The translations under genes and the position numbers were made by a program. The notes below the pieces were generated by a model. That model did no database searches and was not told the DNA's origin. It saw only the letters and a program-made list of their open reading frames with translations. From assembly GCF_030035675.1 (NCBI RefSeq), contig NC_084489.1:15300001-15364000 (forward strand): a stretch of 64,000 nucleotides of DNA. Direction: 5' to 3'. Below are positions 1-11,777 of this stretch, piece after piece. How positions within the stretch are numbered: position 1 is the stretch's first letter; each line of letters begins with the position of its first letter. The DNA comes from Rhineura floridana (taxonomy: Eukaryota > Chordata > Lepidosauria > Squamata > Rhineuridae).

Positions 1-236
1 GGAGAAACTGCCAGTGACCGCATAAGTTAGCTAACTTAAATTCTCTCAGAGGAGCAGTAATGATTGCTTTAAATGCAGAAGATCAGCAGCAATTCACTGG
101 CACCACTAGAAATTAATCGGAAATGAGGTAAGGGCAGGAAGAAGAGGAGGAAAAGCAAATAAACTGGAGCCATCTTACCAGGATGCCAAAATCTGATCTA
201 CATTTTAGAGCCAGAAGTGTGCAATGAGGCTGCTGA

Positions 237-482
237 CACAGGAAGCTGCTTTCTACCAGGTCAGACAAATTGTCAATCTAGCCCAGTGTTATCTACTACT
301 CTGATAGCCCACGTGATGCCCTCCAGGTGTTGTGGACTACCACATCATTGACCACTGACCAAACTCTATTCTGGTTAGCAGCGGCTCTCCATGATCTCAG
401 GCAAAGGTCTTTCACCTCACCCGCTACTGGGGATGGCAGAGATCAAACCTAGAATCTTCTGCACATAGCATTGGCCTCCATC
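237..482 (-). repeat. tRNA-derived SINE, antisense, interrupted
   Basis: Reads as the reverse of the SINE at 58607-58785: the tail motif AGGAAGCTGC is on the left, then GTTATCTACTACTCTGATAG, GCAGCGGCTCTCCATGATCT, and near 440 GATCAAACCTAGAATCTTCT, which is the reverse of the tRNA-like B box region. The right end is blurred near 482. A piece of a hAT palindrome lies within it (316-360). Confidence 0.65.
316..360. mobile_element. hAT-palindrome fragment nested in the SINE
   Basis: GATGCCCTCCAGGTGTTGTG … CATTGACCACTGACC matches the left half of the 'CCTCCAGATGTTGTTGGACTACAACTCCCATCA…' palindrome complete at 14186-14323. It splits the SINE between its TGATAG and GCAGCGGCTCTCC portions. Confidence 0.5.
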
Positions 483-579
483 TGAACTAGGATCCCTGCT
501 AGCCACTTACCATAAATAGTTTTCTGAAACAATTTTCCTCTTCTCCCTTAACCACAATTAAGAGAAACATCAGCACTAT

Positions 580-720
580 TAACCATGGTTAACCACTACC
601 CCTGGTTAGCTACTTTAGCCATGGTAAACTATAATTAAATGTGCTCCAGAACACAGTAAGGGAAACGGCAGTTAACATTAACCATAGTTAAGATGAGTAC
701 TGATGTTTTCCATAGCCACG
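580..720. repeat. Degenerate CCATGGTTAA-rich repeat
   Basis: Several copies of TTAACCATGGTTAA-like motifs in both orientations (taaccatggttaacc, ccatggtaaacta, ttaaccatagttaag) within 140 bp. Similar motifs recur at 7480-7835. Probably a decayed DNA-type element; family not recognised. Confidence 0.35.
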
Positions 721-3544
721 GTAAAGCTGAGAGGAAGGAGTTTTGTTCCAGAGAAAGTGAATTCCCAAAGCTAATTCATACTTATGGAGTCTCTGTGCTT
801 GTCTAGAGCAAGTTCTTGGCAGACAAAAGATTGAACTAGGCACTTCCTCATTCAAAGTTCATGCAATTACTACTATACACAAGGTCCCATGGGAAAATTT
901 AATGGAATTTTGGCATAATGAATACCCCACCTAACCACTGGTTAAAGGAGCCAGCAGAATAGTGAACTGAATAAAGTTCAGCTTGGATGCTTTATCTTAA
1001 ATATGTATTATATTTATATCCTTTTCTAATATTAATCTTCCAGAGGTCTCCTGTCCAGGTCAATGACCAGGTCCACACCTGATTAGCCTCAGCAATTGAT
1101 CATCAGAAGTTACCAGATCATTCACTAGACCTTCGATGTTTTCTTAAAGTAACAACTAAGCTTTTATGTGAGCTCAGGTATCCAGCCATGAAGAGATCAC
1201 TGCACATACAGAATTTGATAAACACGTCTCCTGTGCACTGACGAAGCCTGTATCCTGAAATGAATAGGACTGATTCAGGCAGATCCAGGCTTTAACCAGG
1301 TCAGGTCAAGACAGCCCCAGATCACCCTGGGTTGAGCAAAGCTGCCAGTGTGATCCAGGTATGTCAGGGGATAGGTTGTCAGGCAGAAAGAAGGAGACAG
1401 CCTCTGGAAAAAGAAGCAAGGGGCTGTTTTCAAGAAGACTGTCAAACAGCCCCACACTAAGCTTTGGCTGCACACAGCTATTCCCAGCAAGGGAACACAC
1501 ATGGACAGTCAAACTGAGCACGATTGCACCCTCCACAGGACCCTCCTGAGCAGGATTACACCCTCCATAGTGAGCAGAGGGTCCAATCCTGCTGGCTGTA
1601 GGGGTCTGCTTAGCTAAGAAGGAATTCCTTGTAAGAAATGTGCTGGGTAAGAAAACCCCAGGTATAGGAAGCTACAATGAAGTTAGAGGTTTAGTCATTT
1701 GGCTGTTTAAAATAAAAATGGGAATACTTCTAAGAAGGAAAAAACAAACATCATGATAAATAGCTCAGGTGTTTCTTGAAATAACAAGATTAAAGCATGC
1801 ATGGCTTTTCTCCAAGTTTTAATGCACTGTTCCCAATTACCTTTCCAGTACAAATAGTATAATGAATTTGACAGTTCCACCATGGAATTTCTATTGTATT
1901 ATAGAAATGCTTAAACTAATACAGACACTAATTCTCATGTTAATATTTCAAAATCCAAGAGGCTTTTTAAAAAATATATTTTAAGCTTATCCTGTCAGCA
2001 CTTTACTCTTCTCTGGTCTTGTGTTTAGTTTTCTATCACAAATGGATATTTAACAGAAGCAAAGGTTAATCGAGTGCCAGCAGACTTGTTTGAGTCTCTT
2101 TATTGGCTAATTTAACCAATCATGCCTTAGGATAAAAACACATCAGTGCAAAGGGACCTGTCACCATGATCAAAATTAGATCTAAAAAACACGACACTCG
2201 AACTGCACCAAAACGTTCTTCAGTTTTTCATTTTTGGATAGAGCAATTTCAGTGAAGTTTCCTCCTAAAAATCACAGGCTTGGTTCATACATAACCAGAG
2301 CCAGGAACAGTTTTCACATGATAGAGGACATCCATTCCTTCCTAAGCATACACATTACCACTTATAAACTACAAGGTCCAAATTAATGTCCAGTTGTGCT
2401 GAGATCTTATTTGTGTAATTTCCCCCAGAGGGATGAGTGAGTGTCCAAATAGGGCAAGTGTTTTTTGCAACAGCTGCTAAAAATGGAAGATGCTGGGGGG
2501 GGGTGCCATAAATATTTGCAAATCGTTGCAAGTAATTTTGGGTCACCTTTGTTTGGGCCTATTGTAACATCATATGTGCTAATGATGTCACAAAAATAGA
2601 TAATGGCAGCTAAGGCTGGATGGGTGTGGGCAATCACACTGTTCTTTTCTGGAATAATCCACACCAGTCCACCATCATTACTCATGTCCGTTAGCACAGA
2701 AAAAACACAAACTCCCGCAGACTTCAGTACTTAATGTCTGACGCCGCAAGGATCACTCACAAAACAAGGTATGCAAGTCTAAGAAGTGTACTAAAATCGT
2801 CCAGGACTCACCTGCTTAATATTTAGCTTCAATATGCATTAGAAGGTTTATTGCAAAATTATGCCATGAGATATAATGTATCTGCTGTCTCTACACATAC
2901 ACATATAACACCTATGCATGGCATCACTAAGTTCATTTAAAAAGAAGAAGAAAGGAGACTACTCATTCAAAGGAATACAAAGTGCCATTCATTCTGTTCC
3001 AAGTCCTAAAGCTTTCATTACTTTTAAGAGGAAGCCCTGAAGGAAGACACAAGCAGGTGTAACTCCTCTGAAGCTTTCTTTCCAGAAGCAACCTTTATCC
3101 CTGGGATCCAATTTGCCTTCCTCTTAAAGGAAGTGATTACAGAGTTAGCTGGACTCTGTCAATCATCAGTAAAGCATATTAATTCACACATGTTTACTAT
3201 TGGTAACAGTATGCCATTTCACACTTTGATGAGATCAAGGAAACAGTGAATTTACCAGTATACTTCCTCCAGCTGTGGGCTGCCTTGCCAGACTTACACC
3301 CATCCATTCATCATCTCTATCCTCCTTACATGTCTTCCCGCAGGCCAGTCCTTGAACATTTGCTAAAATGAACGCAAGAGAAAGGGTAAGAGTTTATAAT
3401 ATGGGAGAAAGATCACATTCTTTCATCTCTATAGGCAATGCCCAGTCCAGCTAGTCTACAGTTATTTATCATATATGTGGTAGAGTCAGGATGAATCCAA
3501 GTTAGCATAATACTCTCTCCAATGTAATATAAAAAGAATAGATA

Positions 3545-4125
3545 GTAAACAGAAAGAGGTTTTTCTCACTTTCTCATAGTACTAGAACTAGACATCCAAT
3601 GATGCTGAACAGTGGGAGATTCAAAACAAATAAAAGGAAGTACTTCTTCATAGAGAGCATAATTAAATTATGCAATTTGATACCAGACAATATGGTCATG
3701 GCCACCAACTTGGACCGCTTTAAAAGGGGTTTAGACAAATTCATGGAGGGTAAGATTCTCAGTGACTACCAGTCCTAGTGGCTCTAGGCTACACACAGGA
3801 TCAGGAGGGAGCACTCATGCCTCTGAATACTAGGACACTGGGGAACAGCAACAGGAGTCCTATAGCACTTACCTGTTGCTTCTGGGCTTCCATAGGCATC
3901 TGGTTAGCAACTGTAGGAAACAGGATTGTAGACGACATGGGTCTTTGGTCTAACCCAGCCTTTCCCAACCAATGTGCCTCCAGATGTTGTTGGACCACAA
4001 TTCCCATCTTTCCTGACCATTGGCAATGCTGGCTGAGGCTGATGGGAGTTGTGGTCCAACAACATCTGGAGGCACACTGGTTGGGAAAGGCTGGTCTAAC
4101 CCATCAGGGCCCATTTTATGTTAAT
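3545..4125 (+). mobile_element. CR1-like LINE 3' end (split by a hAT insertion)
   Basis: The plus strand shows the end of a degraded ORF2: KRKYFFIESIIKL… and DRFKRGLDKFMEG, resembling the CR1-type ending 'FFxxRVVKLWNxLPxxVVxA…FKRxLD'. A 3' UTR follows to a terminal TTTTATGTT near 4125. A relative in the opposite orientation is at 52470-52700. The element at 3956-4093 sits within this UTR. The CR1 assignment is by shape and should be checked against a repeat library. Confidence 0.55.
3956..4093. mobile_element. 138-bp palindromic hAT-type MITE with exact target duplication
   Basis: Nearly perfect palindrome with ends CAGCCTTTCCCAACC and GGTTGGGAAAGGCTG and arms containing CCAGATGTTGTTGGACCACA. 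It is flanked by GTCTAACC at 3948-3955 and 4094-4101, an exact 8-bp duplication typical of hAT transposase. It inserted into the CR1-like LINE, so it is younger than that copy. It encodes no protein. Confidence 0.85.
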
Positions 4126-5954
4126 AGAGTTCAAACTTCCAAACTCATCAGTGAACGTGAGAGTGCTTCAGTAGGTATGTAACTGGCCATGGGAAACTTG
4201 CACAATGTTATCATCACAATAGTGCCTAAGGAAATCAAATTCTACACACATTTTGGTCTGGTGGTTAATGCTATATTGGGATAGAATGTATTCCTCCATC
4301 CAACCTGTCTTGATCAAACAGAGACACAGAGGACTCTACGGAAGAGGGTAAGCTCCCAGCAGCAGTGAGGCACGGACATCCAGGAACACTACTAGCATTG
4401 CATGAACAGCAAGAGTGATATCCAGAGGGCAGCTGTAACATTTTACACATTGTCAACTTCAAAGAGCTTTTGGATCAAAACCTCAAAATGCATTAGCACC
4501 TTTTGTTAATTAGAGGGCAATGGGGGCACATCTGGAGGAATAGTTGTACATGTGATTCAGAATACATGCCCATATCAGCCTACATTAGCAACCTATGGGA
4601 AGGTGGAACACCAAGATGACACATAGGTGAAAAACAGATGAGATTACAATTATGTGCTTGCATGACATATCATTCCCGGCTTTATGAAGGCTATTTTGTT
4701 CTACAGCTAACTGGGGGAAAAGAAAATATGCATAGCAGTCTTGAATAATTACCTGACAGTATCATAACGCAGCCAACAGTAAATACTTTCCCTGGTCAAA
4801 TTATACCACCAATGCCCTCCTTTGAGAAATCTTGACTGACAGAAGCTCCCAAAGAGGATGGATCTAACTTTTTTGTACAGCCACATTAGCACAAAAAGTC
4901 AGAATATGTTTCCCATGCAGGAAAGCCCAAAGCCTCTTTGGAAGAGAAGATTTTCAAAACAAAGTTTATTTGTAAACTTTAAAAAGGGTAGACACATACA
5001 TACCTCGACCCATATCCAGTTCTGTGCATCTCCTATCAGGGTTAGTGTGAACACGACATTTAAACACAGCTCCTGGGGAATCAAGAGATGCACTGTATTT
5101 AGAATCCGCCTTTGGGGCACCGACCAAGACCCTGGAAATCAAGAGGAATGTTCAATTAACTCTACAAGAAGAAAACAAACACACGAGTTTCACAGTGACA
5201 GCTCTCTCATTGGCAATTGATGTTTCCCAACACCCTTGTGAAACAATGATCCAGGCTGCATGTGCCCAGCCACTATGGCAATGCATTTTCCTTTAATAAA
5301 TCCATAATTTCTTTGAAGGAGCTAAAGTGGCACAATATACCCTTCCTCCACGAAAAAAAACTTTTAGGAAAGAATGAGAACTAACAACAGCAGCTACATG
5401 TGTATTCCCCCTCCTCACCTATAAACGTAAGTGCTCTCAACCCAAAAGAGCAAAGGTGAATCAGTCATTAAAATGGTCTGAGAAAACTGGAAGAAAATGG
5501 TACCACGGTGTATATGCCCTGTGGATAAATGCAATGCAATATGCAGTAAAAGCCCCCCTCCCCCCATTTTCAGTAAGATGCCACTTGTTTTGAAAAAGAC
5601 TTTATGCTGCAAGGAAGTCCATTTTTGAACCCGTGGTAAATGTGCACAGCATTAACTCACACACTGCAACAGGGCCTGTCCAGGACATTTTCCTGTCTGA
5701 GGTGGAACAGCAAATGTCGCCCCCCCATCCCCCCCCCAAGTTCATAGTACCCAAGGCCCGTCAGGTTCTTGTAGCACCAGAGGAGGCACCTCTCCTTCTC
5801 CCTGGCAGTAAAAATACAACAATTATAAATTAAACAACTATTTTTCATGACACCCAACATTCGCTCCCTGAGGAGGCCATCTCACTGTGTCTAACAGTAA
5901 AACTACCCTGCCCTTCAAAATTTGGCAGAGGAAAACTAGAACACTCATTTCATA

Positions 5955-6170
5955 TTAAGGGCAGAATGACACATTGTGGCCACCAATCATTTTGGACCAG
6001 GGGGCACGTTTTAACTTTTGAGTGCGTGCTGAGGGTGCCAGTCCCAAAATAGCTGCCATGGGGGCTTGGCATAATACAAAATGGCTGCCATGGAGCACAT
6101 GGCATGATACAAAATTAGAGACAGTACAATCATGGTTGCTTCTCCCCTCCCCCCTTCTGTTTAACATGGG
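5955..6170. repeat. Unassigned repeat with AAAATGGCTGCCAT motifs
   Basis: Contains AAAATAGCTGCCATGGGG and AAAATGGCTGCCATGGAG as imperfect tandem units, each followed by GCATAATACAAAA-like sequence. The motif returns in reverse at 11610-11645 (GACAGCCATTTTGTGTTATG). Family not recognised. Confidence 0.35.
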
Positions 6171-7479
6171 TAGTCAACTATGTCCTGCTGGTTCCAGTTG
6201 TGGAGATATAGCCATTAAAGGCACAAGATCCATGTTTTCCCCAATGCCAATCCTCAACCAAAGCCTAGCCTGTCATCCTGTACACACTTGCCTGGGAATA
6301 AGCCCCATTAAACACAAAGAGGCTTACTTCTAGAGTAGAAATGTATACCATTGTTCTGTAAGTTAACTATACAGTGAATTCTTAATAAGCGCCTGGACAT
6401 AAACTCCTGCACAGCAGGAGACATGCTTAAACCTTTTTGTAAAGTTTTCACATTTTGCATTTGCCATTTGGGGAAGGGATTCTTTAACATCAACCCACAC
6501 TATTGTTTAGTAACCTTTGCAGAAAATAACTTCCAGGGAGTACCTGATCTCAGACGAACCCAACATAGGAAAAATGTGCCTGTGGTGTGCCAAGTAACAA
6601 TTGGCTGCTGCCAAACGTGGTGGTCCCATGTTAAACTCCCCGTTTACCCTCCCTAACACATAGAACAACTTATCTCATGTCCCCCTGGCTTTATTACACC
6701 AAGTGTTTCCTTGGCCCCATCAACAGCAGCCCCCACCCAATCACGTTGAAAGAGTGTGGGAAACACATTGCATAATGTTGTCAGCAGGACACACAGTGTA
6801 GTTTACATTACAGAGGGCAAGGGTGGAAATTTGACATGGGCTGCCATGTTTGGCACTAGCCCTGTGTTTCTTATTATGGATTGGACCCAGACTAAGCCTG
6901 CAATTCGTTCCTCACTTTCCTGGGAGCAGTAGCCAATGACATGGTTGGGCTACGCCTTTTACTTGATCTCTCTCCAACCAAGTTGCTGCTGCATATCTGG
7001 ACCGACAAGGGGAGGAGCAAATGTAGAGGATAAGATGGCACACATCCCTCAATCTCAAGAGTCAAAGATCAAAACATTCCCAGTGTGACAGGCTCAACTA
7101 GTGATGAAGCTGACAGAGTCATTTCAGCCGAACTCTTCCGTCCCTGACCTCTTCCTGCTTGGTGCTTGTATTACACATACCTCCTGTCACTTTATTGCTG
7201 AGAAGCCTTGAGGATAAAACAGCTTTGGAAGCCAACACTGCTGTATCTAGCAGGAAGTACAGCACTTTAAGGAGTGATGAATAGCACGAAGGGCACAGTG
7301 TGATGCCAAACATGTGCATATACCCACATTGATGCCAAAAAGTGATTCGACAGCCATAGCTCAAATCATGCTTTGTTACCTGATCACAAGACAATAAACT
7401 GCCAAAATAGAATTGCTTAAAAATAGCCCTCTGTAGTGAACTAAATGACTTTTATTAGGTAGATTAAGTAAGGTCTTTG

Positions 7480-7835
7480 GTTTGGTCTACATCATGGTAA
7501 ACCATAGTTAATGGTTTACTGTGAATGTGGAAATAGTTCCTGCATTGCTCCTCCTGTAGTAAAAATGCAAACAAACCATGATCTCTGACAAAGTGTTACA
7601 TCGAAACTGGTGATTGCTTTGCTCAAATAAACCATGATTGGTCAGCTATGACCAAAACTTCACTTTATATCAACAAACCACAGTTCCCAGTTCAGATGTA
7701 ACACTGAGCCACTAGTACTGGTTTGTTGCTCCCACTAGGGAGAAGTAAGGTGGCTGCCACATGTGCGTAGCCATTAGCTATGATAGCCATTAGCTATGGT
7801 TTGCTGTGATGTGCAAACACAGCCAAAGTATGCAT
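7480..7835. repeat. Degenerate repeat with AAACCATGGTTTGCTGTG-like motifs
   Basis: Multiple imperfect direct and inverted copies of a TAAACCATAGTTAATGGTTT-like motif ending near TTGCTGTGATGTGCAAACAC at 7800-7820. Probably the same kind of decayed element as at 580-720. Confidence 0.35.
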
Positions 7836-7925
7836 GAATTTATTTCACACATGTAGGTTATTTCTCTTATAACCACAATAGGTCAAAATTCATCCTGTGG
7901 AATGGAATAGTCCTGCATGTGGCTA

Positions 7926-8927
7926 ATTATACAGCCACAAGAGTGGCTGTATACTGTAGCCAGCATGGATTTTTCACATTCCACAATGTTAAATTGAAAA
8001 TATCCCCATGCCATTCTGATGCTTCCCATAAGCTCATTTCAAAACAAAACCTGACAAAATGTATAGTCCTGAACTCAGTTACGCTTGATTAACAACCCTC
8101 TAAATTTTCATGGCGATAAACAAAACAGTCAGAAAGAATCGAAAGTTCAAAGTCTAAAGAAAGAGGGGGGGGGAACCCAGAGCCGTTTCGGACTTTTTTC
8201 TGTCAGAGTTCTCATAATCTGTTGAAATTCATTAAAAATCAGCCATGTTCACAGAGTACCTGTAATCCTGTTACTGACCTTGCCGCATACTCTGACCTTC
8301 ATCTTCTGCAGTTTAAAAGTTAAAAAAAATACCTAGCTGATGTTCAATGAATTTAATAAAAGTTGCCTTGAACTGAATGATAATGTCGGGCATGCTCAGT
8401 AAGAACTAACTGTCAGTGTTCTAAAAGCCAGACTCACAGCTGCTTGACTTGCCTAATCAGGGGGCCACACCCACACCAGATTTTGATTTCATGTGAGACA
8501 GTCATGGCTTCCCTCAGAGAATCCTGGGAAGTGTAGTTTGTAAAGGGTGCTGAGAGGAGACTCCTATTCCTCTGACAGAGCTCCAGTGGCCAGAGTGGTT
8601 TAACAGTCAGCTGCTCTGATTTAAGCTCTGTGAGGGGAACAGGGCCTCTCCTAGCAACTCTCAGCACCCTTCACTAATTACACTTCCCAGGATTCTTTGA
8701 GAGAAGCCATGACTGTCCAAAGTGAAATAAAGGTCTGGTATGGATGTGGCCTGGGACAGCTTTGTTTTACATTTGGGTGGGAGGCTACATGTGCCTGCTG
8801 CAGAATAAAAAGTTGGGGGAAACCTGAAAAGCAATGATACTGTTCACAGTGTTTTCCTTTTGGAAAGGAAAGGGCTTCCCTGCTTCCCAGTGCCCACCCA
8901 CACAATCTCCTCCCCTCCTCCTACCCT
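7926..8927 (+). repeat. Left arm of a 2.4-kb inverted duplication
   Basis: About 1.0 kb that is repeated in reverse at 9335-10336 with high similarity (roughly 85-90% by eye). Landmarks in order: GTGGCTGTATACTGTAGCCA (7943), CTGACAAAATGTATAGTCCTG (8052), TTCTCATAATCTGTTGAAAT (8210), GCATGCTCAGTAAGAACTAA (8391), the palindromic element at 8461-8752, and CAATCTCCTCCCCTCC (8903). Each has its reverse complement in the right arm. Mirrored open frames in both arms are a by-product. Confidence 0.85.
8461..8752. mobile_element. Palindromic hAT-like MITE within the left arm
   Basis: Begins GGGCCACACCCACACCAG and ends CTGGTATGGATGTGGCC, with AATCCTGGGAAGTGTAGTTT mirrored by ATTACACTTCCCAGGATTCT. It is itself palindromic, so the larger duplication is a palindrome of palindromes. 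This sequence type is common in lizard genomes. No coding capacity. Confidence 0.6.
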
Positions 8928-8942
8928 ACCTGCCCCTCCCCC

Positions 8943-9082
8943 AGGTCAGTGTTGGACTATGACCTGGGAGACGAGGGTTCAAATCCCCACACAGCCATGA
9001 AGCTCACTGGGTGACCTTGGGCCAGTCACTGCCTCTCAGCCTCAGAGGAAGGCAGTGGTAAACCCCCTCTGAATACTGCTTA
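8943..9082 (+). mobile_element. tRNA-derived SINE, 5' part, in the spacer of the inverted duplication
   Basis: Matches the reverse complement of the SINE at 48571-48800: TTGGACTATGACCTGGGAGA, GGTTCAAATCCCCACACAGC (B-box-like), GAAGCTCACTGGGTGACCTT, GGTAAACCCCCTCTGAATAC, stopping after GCTTA at 9082. The rest of the SINE is found inverted at 9274-9338. Confidence 0.75.
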
Positions 9083-9273
9083 ATACTGTGCTCAGTGGTA
9101 TTTACTCCCATGCAAGATAGATAAAACTGACCAGGGGGAGGGGGAGATGGGAGGGGAGGGGAGGGAACGGGCAAGAGGGAGGGCATAGGAAGGAGGAGAA
9201 GGGAGTGTGGGTTTGATCATTTGCATACTTTTTGAGTTCAGTGGGATTTATCTCTGTGCAATCATGTTTGAAA

Positions 9274-9338
9274 ATGGAAATGGACTGCCTTCAAGTTGAT
9301 TCTGACTTATGGCAACCCTATGAATAGGGTTTTCAGGG
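9274..9338 (-). mobile_element. tRNA-derived SINE, 3' part, inverted
   Basis: GACTGCCTTCAAGTTGATTC … CCTATGAATAGGGTTTTCAG is the antisense 3' part of the same SINE type (compare 48578-48645). Its broken end (…TTTTCAGGGTAA) matches exactly what should follow the GCTTA at 9082 once reversed. Confidence 0.7.
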
Positions 9339-10336
9339 TAAAGGGAGGGGAGGAGATTGGGTGCATCAGCACTGGGTAGAGGGGAAGCCCTTTCCTTTCC
9401 AAAAGGAAAACTTTGTGAACAGTATCATTGCTTTTCAGGTTTCCCCCAACTTTTTATTCTACAGCAGGCACATGTAGCCTCCCACCCAAATTTAAACCAA
9501 AGCTGTCCCAGGCCACATCCACACCAGACCTTTATTTCACTTTAGACAGTTGTGGCTTCTCCCAATGAATCCTGGGAAGTGTAGTTAGTGAAGGGTGCTG
9601 AGAGTAGCTAGGAGAGGCCCTGTTCCCCTCACAGAGCTTCAATCAGAGCAGCTGACTGTTAAACCACTCTGGCCACTGGAGCTCTGTCAGAGGAATAGGA
9701 GTCTCCTCTCAGCACCCTTCACAAACTACACTTCCCAGGATTCTCTGAGGGAAGCCATGACTGTCTCATGTGAAATCAAAGTCTGGTGTGGGTGTGGCTC
9801 CCTGATTAGGCAAGTCAAGCAGCTGTGAGTCTGACTTTTAGAAAACTGACAGTTAGTTCTTACTGAGCATGCCCAACATTATCATTCAGTTCAAGGCGAC
9901 ATTTATTAAATTCATTAAAAATCAGCCAAGGTGTTGTTGTTTTTTTAACTTTTAAACTGCAAAAGTTGAAGGTCAGAGTATGCGGCAAGGTCAGTAACAA
10001 GATTACAGGTACTCTGTGAACATGGCTAATTTTTAATGAATTTCAACAGATTATGAGAACTCTGAGAGAAATAAGTCCAAAAGGGCTCTGGGGTTTTTTC
10101 TCTTTTTAGACTTTGAACTCTCGATTCTTTCTGACTGTTTTGTTTATCACCATGGAAATTGAGAGGGTTGTTAGGCAAGCGTTTCTGAGTTCAGGACTAT
10201 ACATTTTGTCAGGTTTTGTTTTGAAATGATCTCATGGGAAGCATCAGAATGGCATGGGGGTATTTTCAATTTAACATTGAGGAATGTGAAAAATCCATGC
10301 TGGCTACAGTATACAGCCACTCTCGTGGCTATATAA
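9335..10336 (-). repeat. Right arm of the 2.4-kb inverted duplication
   Basis: Reverse complement of 7926-8927, in the same order mirrored: GGGAGGGGAGGAGATTG (9344), the palindromic element (9509-9803), TTAGTTCTTACTGAGCATGC (9852), ATTTCAACAGATTATGAGAA (10040), TGGCTACAGTATACAGCCAC (10300). Similarity fades at about 10336 outside and 9335 inside. No clear target duplication flanks the outer ends. Confidence 0.85.
9509..9803. mobile_element. Palindromic hAT-like MITE within the right arm
   Basis: Reverse copy of 8461-8752: starts GGCCACATCCACACCAGACC and ends TCTGGTGTGGGTGTGGCTCC, with the same CCCAGGATTCTCTGAGGGAA core. It was presumably duplicated with its arm. Confidence 0.6.
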
Positions 10337-11777
10337 TGACATCAGTTCATTTTAGGACTGAATGCATTGATTGGTAGCACAGTGTGCTACAGTTCTGAGG
10401 CCAGCATTTTAAGAAGTAGAGTCCTATCTATCAGAGTGAGATACAGACAAGCACTGTGAACATCTTAAGGCTTTGACTGTTCCTGCTATCATTCAAAGGG
10501 CTCCAGGTGAATTTAGTGCCACACAATCCAGAGAGTTACATTTTCACAGGGCACCCCCCTCCCCGGATAAATGTGGAAAGAGTGTTTACGCTCTCCCCAT
10601 GGGTCTTTGGTTCTGCAAAGAATAAATATGTCAGCAGAAATAATGCTATGAAGCAGACAGAAGTATTTTTTAATCATCGCTTGAAATATTTCTCTCCTTC
10701 TCCCATTATGGCCTCGTGTGCTAACAGTTGTTCTTAGAAGGCCACGTTCATCTCTTTAACCATCTAAAACATGAGTGGCATGAAATGAATTTACTCTTCC
10801 CCATCCTTACTGGAAGTTGTTAAGGCTGCTCGAATTATTCCCATCTGGCACAACCGGACCGATTATATTTCATATTGAGAGCATCTGCTGTCAAGATGAT
10901 GGGCTCTCCAGTCGTTCCTGAGAAATAGCAGAGAAGGTAGACAACCAAACAAAACCTAAGCACCACTCTGAGGAGCATGAAAGACAGGTGCATGCATGCT
11001 CCATTAGCCACCAAGTCCTAACTGTCACTGCAAAGGAAAACACTGGAGTGTGTGTGGCAGCGGCTCATTAATTTGACATCTGAAATCCATCCCTACATGT
11101 GTCTGGGTTTATTAAGGCCAATTCACGCTGCCAAGCTACTCTTCTGTGGCTATATTCAAGGCGCAATCGTGACTACTGCTCTCAATTCTTGCCGGTTGCC
11201 ATGATTATGAAATACTACAAAGCAGGATTTCAAGTCTTAGCAGATCTTATGTCAGGGCTTGCCAAGGTAATGCTCACAAGCACCAGTGTGCCTGCTGGCA
11301 CCTCCAGTGGCACCTGTGAAAGGTCCCAATAAATATCCCCTCAAAAATGCACAAGAACTGTTTGTTCTTCCTGCTCCATTGCAGTTTTCACTGGGTTGGC
11401 CTCTCCTATAATGAACACACACCCTTAAACAAGTCCATATTTCATCAAATGCCCAGATTGGACACCTACCCTCCTTTCTGTTCTGAACTGAGAAGAGATG
11501 CAAGAAGCTTTTCTCTGTGAGCAAGTGAGGTGGTGGCTGATGTAGGTGCCTTTGTTTCACTGATTGGGGGAGGAGGCATCACATTTTGTGGTTCTGTCTC
11601 TTTTTCTGCTGTTAGATCTGACAGCCATTTTGTGTTATGCCACACACACACACGTCAGCCATTGGAATTCCCCCACTGACCAATCCCTGACTTATGCAAT
11701 AAGCCTGACTAGTGTCTCCAGGCCACCAAGCAAGAAGCCTTTGACTCCAAGAGCTAATATTCATTCCTCAATATTCT

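Noticed and set aside
4858-5220. 120-codon plus-strand frame
   Set aside because: No recognised domain, overlapping frame on the other strand, inside ITGA9 intron 1; chance frame.
8434-9828. Paired 77-codon frames on opposite strands (8434-8667 minus, 9595-9828 plus) with near-identical products, which look like a duplicated small gene
   Set aside because: They are the same palindromic MITE sequence in the two arms of the inverted duplication; no start context, domain or splice support.
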